A stretch of DNA of 64,000 nt from the NCBI GenBank assembly GCA_019637585.1, contig JAHBVL010000003.1, positions 215,827 through 279,826 on the forward strand, read 5' to 3'. The number at the start of each line of letters is the position of its first letter. The stretch's first letter is position 1. Below, piece by piece: positions 61,348 through 64,000 of the stretch. Origin of the DNA: Thermomicrobiales bacterium. GTDB lineage: Bacteria > Chloroflexota > Chloroflexia > Thermomicrobiales > UBA6265. The translations under genes and the position numbers were made by a program. The notes beneath the pieces were generated by a model. It was not told where the DNA came from, ran no database searches, and saw only the letters and a list, made by a program, of their open reading frames with translations.

Positions 61348-61899
61348 TCAGGCGCGAATCGCAGCCATTGCTTCAGCGCGGTCGCGCATTCGCTGCTCTT
61401 CAGCCGCCACAGCGCCCTGCTTCTTCGCCATCGTCTCGTACTTGATGACCTTGTTCTGCAGCTCCAGGATGCCGAAGTAGAGCGCCTCAGGCGTCGGAGG
61501 GCAGCCGGGGACGTAGATATCGACCGGCACCACCTGATCGACCCCCTGCACGACGGCATAGGTATCGAACGGGCCGCCAACATTGGCGCACGAACCCATC
61601 GACACCACCCATTTGGGTTCCGGCATCTGGTCGTACAACGTGCGGACAACCGGGGCCATCTTCTTCGTCACCGTGCCAGCCACGATCATCAGGTCCGCCT
61701 GGCGTGGCGACGCCCGGAAGAGCATGCCGAACCGTTCCGCCAGATCGAACCGGCTCATCGACGCGGCGATCATCTCGATCGCGCAGCAAGCCAGACCGAA
61801 CTGCAGCCACCAGAGCGACGAACGCCGCGCCCAGTTGAAAACGAAGTCGAGCGACGTGACGAAAACATTCTTATCGAAGCGATCGTCGATCAGACCCAT
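61348..61899 (-). CDS. nuoB: NADH-quinone oxidoreductase subunit B
   Basis: NuoB carries cluster N2, which reduces quinone. In this 183-residue protein all four ligand cysteines are present: C38 and C39 in [11 protein letters not shown]104 in MGSCANVGG and C133 in [32 protein letters not shown] near 63-83 is the conserved helix-strand region. The first gene (nuoA) overlaps it by 10 bases, indicating coupled translation. A C-terminal charged helix (~25 residues) extends past the core. With all N2 ligands in place, the quinone-reducing end of the complex looks intact. Confidence 0.96.
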   Translation of the reverse strand: MGLIDDRFDKNVFVTSLDFVFNWARRSSLWWLQFGLACCAIEMIAASMSRFDLAERFGMLFRASPRQADLMIVAGTVTKKMAPVVRTLYDQMPEPKWVVSMGSCANVGGPFDTYAVVQGVDQVVPVDIYVPGCPPTPEALYFGILELQNKVIKYETMAKKQGAVAAEEQRMRDRAEAMAAIRA

Positions 61900-62255
61900 T
61901 CGAGGGCTCCCTTCTTCCAGGCATACACATATCCCTCGAGCAGCAGCAGGATGAAGACGAGCATGGCAATGAATCCGTAGCGACCGAGCGCATCGAAGGA
62001 CACTGCCCAGGGAAAGATGAAAACTGCCTCGATATCAAAAACAACGAAGAGCATCGCCACCATATAGAAGCGGGGCGTAAAGCGCGCCTGCACCGGCGAA
62101 ACGTCGGGAACACCACTCTCGTAGGGATCGGATTTCGTCTTGGAGGGCTTGGACGGTCCGACGATGAGGTTGAGGATAAGCAGCGTCATCGCCATGGCAA
62201 TCGCTGCGGTCGTCATCAGGCCAACGATGAGCCAGTTCTCGCCGGATATTTCCAC
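61890..62255 (-). CDS. nuoA: NADH-quinone oxidoreductase subunit A
   Basis: Small membrane subunit with three helices at the arm junction of complex I. It has 121 residues from the GTG at 62255, about ten bases after GGAGGAG; an upstream ATG at 62321 would add a basic stretch not seen in Nuo[45 protein letters not shown] near 44-87 holds the YESG and [12 protein letters not shown] hallmarks. It opens the nuo operon. The 151-base gap up to trkH contains a TATGAT (about 62358-62363, minus strand) that may be the operon's -10; no clear -35 is seen. Confidence 0.94.
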   Translation of the reverse strand: MEISGENWLIVGLMTTAAIAMAMTLLILNLIVGPSKPSKTKSDPYESGVPDVSPVQARFTPRFYMVAMLFVVFDIEAVFIFPWAVSFDALGRYGFIAMLVFILLLLEGYVYAWKKGALEWV

Positions 62256-62406
62256 GTTCCGTGAACTCCTCCACCGGTGTTCGCGCATCGATCGCGAGGT
62301 CTGCGCAACCCAGAACGGCATAGCCGTTGCGAGGTCGCACCGAACGGCTGAATCCTATCATACGCCGCAAGTTCGACCGTGGCGCCTCGGCGGGGATCGC
62401 GCTCCA

Positions 62407-63864
62407 TTATCCGATGCGAACGTCGCCCACAGGGAAGCGATATCGGCGGGGTTGCGAGCGCATCTGCAGGGCGTATCCGAGGGTCAGTGGTCCGAGCCGC
62501 CCGACAAACATCAACACGCACATCAGCACCTTGCCGAAATCGCTGAGACTCTGGGTAATCCCCGTGGAGAGCCCCACCGTGGCCAGACCACTCATCGTCT
62601 CGAACAGCATGTCGTGGAATTCAGCATCGGTTTCGCTCAGGCTGAACTCGGTGAATGCCAGCAGAATCGTGCCCGCGAAGTGGAAGAGAATGAATGCCGC
62701 GATGATGCTCATCGACCGCATCAGCAGTCCCGGCGAAATCCGCCGCTCGAACACGGCCGACTCGCTGTCGCCCCGAAATGTCGAGATCACCGCGACAAAG
62801 ACAACGGCCACTGTGGCGATCTTGACGCCGCCAGCGGTCGACCCACTCGCCCCGCCGACCATCATCGTGGCCAGCCAGACGAACTCGGTGATCGAATTGG
62901 CCGATGACCAGTCGACGGTGGCAAACCCAGACGTCCGGCCCGCCAGCGCCTGAAACGCAGCGCCAAGCACCCGGTCCTCGCCCGGCTGGCCACCGAGCAT
63001 GCCGTTCCACTCCAGCACCAGCATGGCCACAAAGCCGATGAGGAAGATGACGAGATTGCCGCTGAGCACGAGTTTGGCATCGAGGCTTAGCGTCGGCCGC
63101 CGCAAACGCAGTCGCATACTCCGGATGATTTCCAGCGCTTCCCGTACGACCAGAAACGACAGCGCACCCGCCAGAACGAGGAAAGCCATTGTGATGTTGA
63201 TGGCGTAGGACGACCGGTAGCCGACCAGCGACGCGAAATTCCCCTGCAGATCGAAGCCCGCATTGCAGAACGCGGACACGGAATAGAAGAGTCCATGCCA
63301 GATCGCCTGATCCCAGGCCATTTGCCGGGAAAACGCGATCGAAAGCACCAGCCATCCGGCTCCTTCGACGACAAAGGTGAACAGCGCGATACGCCGGGAG
63401 AGCGCCGTCGCTTCACTGAGTGAAATCGACGGCGAACCATCCTGCAGGAAGAGCGACTGCCCGATGGTTGTGCGCCCGCCTCGCCCGAGCTGAAAGAGAA
63501 TACCGGCGCCCACCATGAAACCCAGGCCGCCAATCTGGATGAGCGCCAGCAGAATGACCTGTCCACCGGTATTCCAGTGGTTCTGCGTGTCTACCGTGAC
63601 CAGCCCGGTCACCGCCACCGCCGAGACAGAGGTGAACACCGCGTCGACGACCGGGGTACGGTCGCCACTCTTGGTCGTCAACGGCGTGGCCAGCAACGCC
63701 GCGCCGGCGATCATGATGAGAAAGAGGATCAGAATGAAGCGCTTGGCCCTGTCGCGCGCGCCGGCCGGTTTCGGCGGCGCTTCCGCCTCCGGCAGCTCGA
63801 TGTACTGCGATTCCCGAACGCGGCGGCGCAGCACCACGTCGTACTTGCGCGGTGGCTCGCTCAC
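62407..63864 (-). CDS. TrkH/KtrB-type potassium uptake channel subunit
   Basis: The membrane subunit of a K+ (or Na+-coupled K+) uptake system. It has 485 residues and a GTG start overlapping the stop of the upstream trkA-like gene by 4 bases (GTGA). Four pore-loop repeats with selectivity-filter glycines are visible: SAVAVTGLVTV near 85, SAFCNAGFD near 200, AGRTSGFATV near 315 and SGLATVGLSTG near 430. The intramembrane gate region (MMVGGASGSTAGGVKIAT near 338-355) is typical. The 45-residue N-terminal tail is long and charged. It is probably gated by the TrkA-like RCK protein encoded just upstream. Confidence 0.9.
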   Translation of the reverse strand: MSEPPRKYDVVLRRRVRESQYIELPEAEAPPKPAGARDRAKRFILILFLIMIAGAALLATPLTTKSGDRTPVVDAVFTSVSAVAVTGLVTVDTQNHWNTGGQVILLALIQIGGLGFMVGAGILFQLGRGGRTTIGQSLFLQDGSPSISLSEATALSRRIALFTFVVEGAGWLVLSIAFSRQMAWDQAIWHGLFYSVSAFCNAGFDLQGNFASLVGYRSSYAINITMAFLVLAGALSFLVVREALEIIRSMRLRLRRPTLSLDAKLVLSGNLVIFLIGFVAMLVLEWNGMLGGQPGEDRVLGAAFQALAGRTSGFATVDWSSANSITEFVWLATMMVGGASGSTAGGVKIATVAVVFVAVISTFRGDSESAVFERRISPGLLMRSMSIIAAFILFHFAGTILLAFTEFSLSETDAEFHDMLFETMSGLATVGLSTGITQSLSDFGKVLMCVLMFVGRLGPLTLGYALQMRSQPRRYRFPVGDVRIG

Positions 63865-64000
63865 CCTGCGCGCTCGTCTGGCGGCTCCATCATCCGCTCG
63901 ACTTCCACATCGGGACCAGCCACGATCAGATCATCCCCGGATTCGATTCGCTCGTTGAACGACGGCGTGCTGATCATGAAGCGGCCCCGCACGATCAGCA
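63861..64000 (-). CDS. TrkA/KtrA-like K+ uptake regulator, C-terminal end only
   Basis: Only the last 46 residues are in the window, cut by the right edge. They read through RGRFMISTPSFNERIESGD and DDLIVAGPDVEVERMMEPP, the end of a TrkA-C (RCK-C) domain, which usually closes with a GD.L.V.G....v..... strand. The stop TGA overlaps the GTG of trkH (GTGA), so the pair is translationally coupled. Position directly before trkH supports the call; completeness cannot be judged. Confidence 0.72.
   Translation of the reverse strand, partial: LIVRGRFMISTPSFNERIESGDDLIVAGPDVEVERMMEPPDERAG

Overview
The window is GC-rich, gene-dense bacterial chromosome with no rRNA, tRNA, phage or insertion-sequence transposase that I can see. 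The gene set suggests a member of the Chloroflexota, most likely the Thermomicrobia/Thermomicrobiales. The reasons are a fused beta-alpha acetyl-CoA carboxyltransferase, L,D-transpeptidases with tandem ETGH repeats, carbohydrate ABC transporters with Tat-type binding proteins, a decaprenyl-phosphate phosphoribosyltransferase-like UbiA protein, and many intergenic palindromic repeats. This placement is inference from gene content, not a database result.

Layout. 1-5.7 kb: 3'-truncated recJ (minus strand), an L,D-transpeptidase, a small unknown protein, and a phytoene-desaturase-like FAD enzyme overlapping pyrD. 5.9-11.7 kb (minus): an ABC sugar-transporter operon (binding protein, two permeases) continuing into a GMC oxidoreductase and a UbiA-type prenyl-phosphate phosphoribosyltransferase, with a candidate operator over its promoter. 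12.3-21.9 kb (minus): a catabolic cluster of ceramidase-like hydrolase, GH88-like unsaturated glucuronyl hydrolase, enoyl-CoA hydratase, a fused gluconate-dehydrogenase-like GMC enzyme, a CoA-transferase, a Gfo/Idh/MocA dehydrogenase and an unknown membrane-anchored protein. 22.2-30.4 kb: a surface beta-propeller on a Thr/Pro stalk, a second L,D-transpeptidase, asparaginase, polyprenyl synthase, an orotate-PRTase-like protein, recX and a metallo-beta-lactamase-fold protein. 30.5-38.2 kb: pyrG, purK-purE, fused accDA, homoserine dehydrogenase and a methyltransferase.

38.3-50.7 kb: a yybP-ykoY (Mn2+) riboswitch candidate with an overlapping terminator in front of a YugP-type membrane zinc metallopeptidase; then a nucleoside deoxyribosyltransferase-like protein, a YtxH protein, an SplB-like radical SAM protein, gamma-glutamyltransferase, uppP, an LPG-synthase-TM (UPF0104) protein, aconitase and an FMN reductase. 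51-62.3 kb (minus): a Nudix hydrolase and a complex I operon nuoABCD-HJKLMN that lacks nuoE, F, G and I. 62.4-64 kb: trkH and the 3' end of a trkA-like gene.

The most distinctive non-coding content is repeats. Three arrays fit the REP (GTAG plus palindrome) format. There are two copies of a roughly 174-bp structured element whose hairpin changes in a compensatory way, a 3 x 117-bp tandem repeat, a 140-bp element bounded by a 14-bp inverted repeat, and paired heptamer tracts. Most sit at the 3' ends of genes, and four lie between convergent genes. The riboswitch-metallopeptidase unit and the REP arrays are the observations I rate highest.
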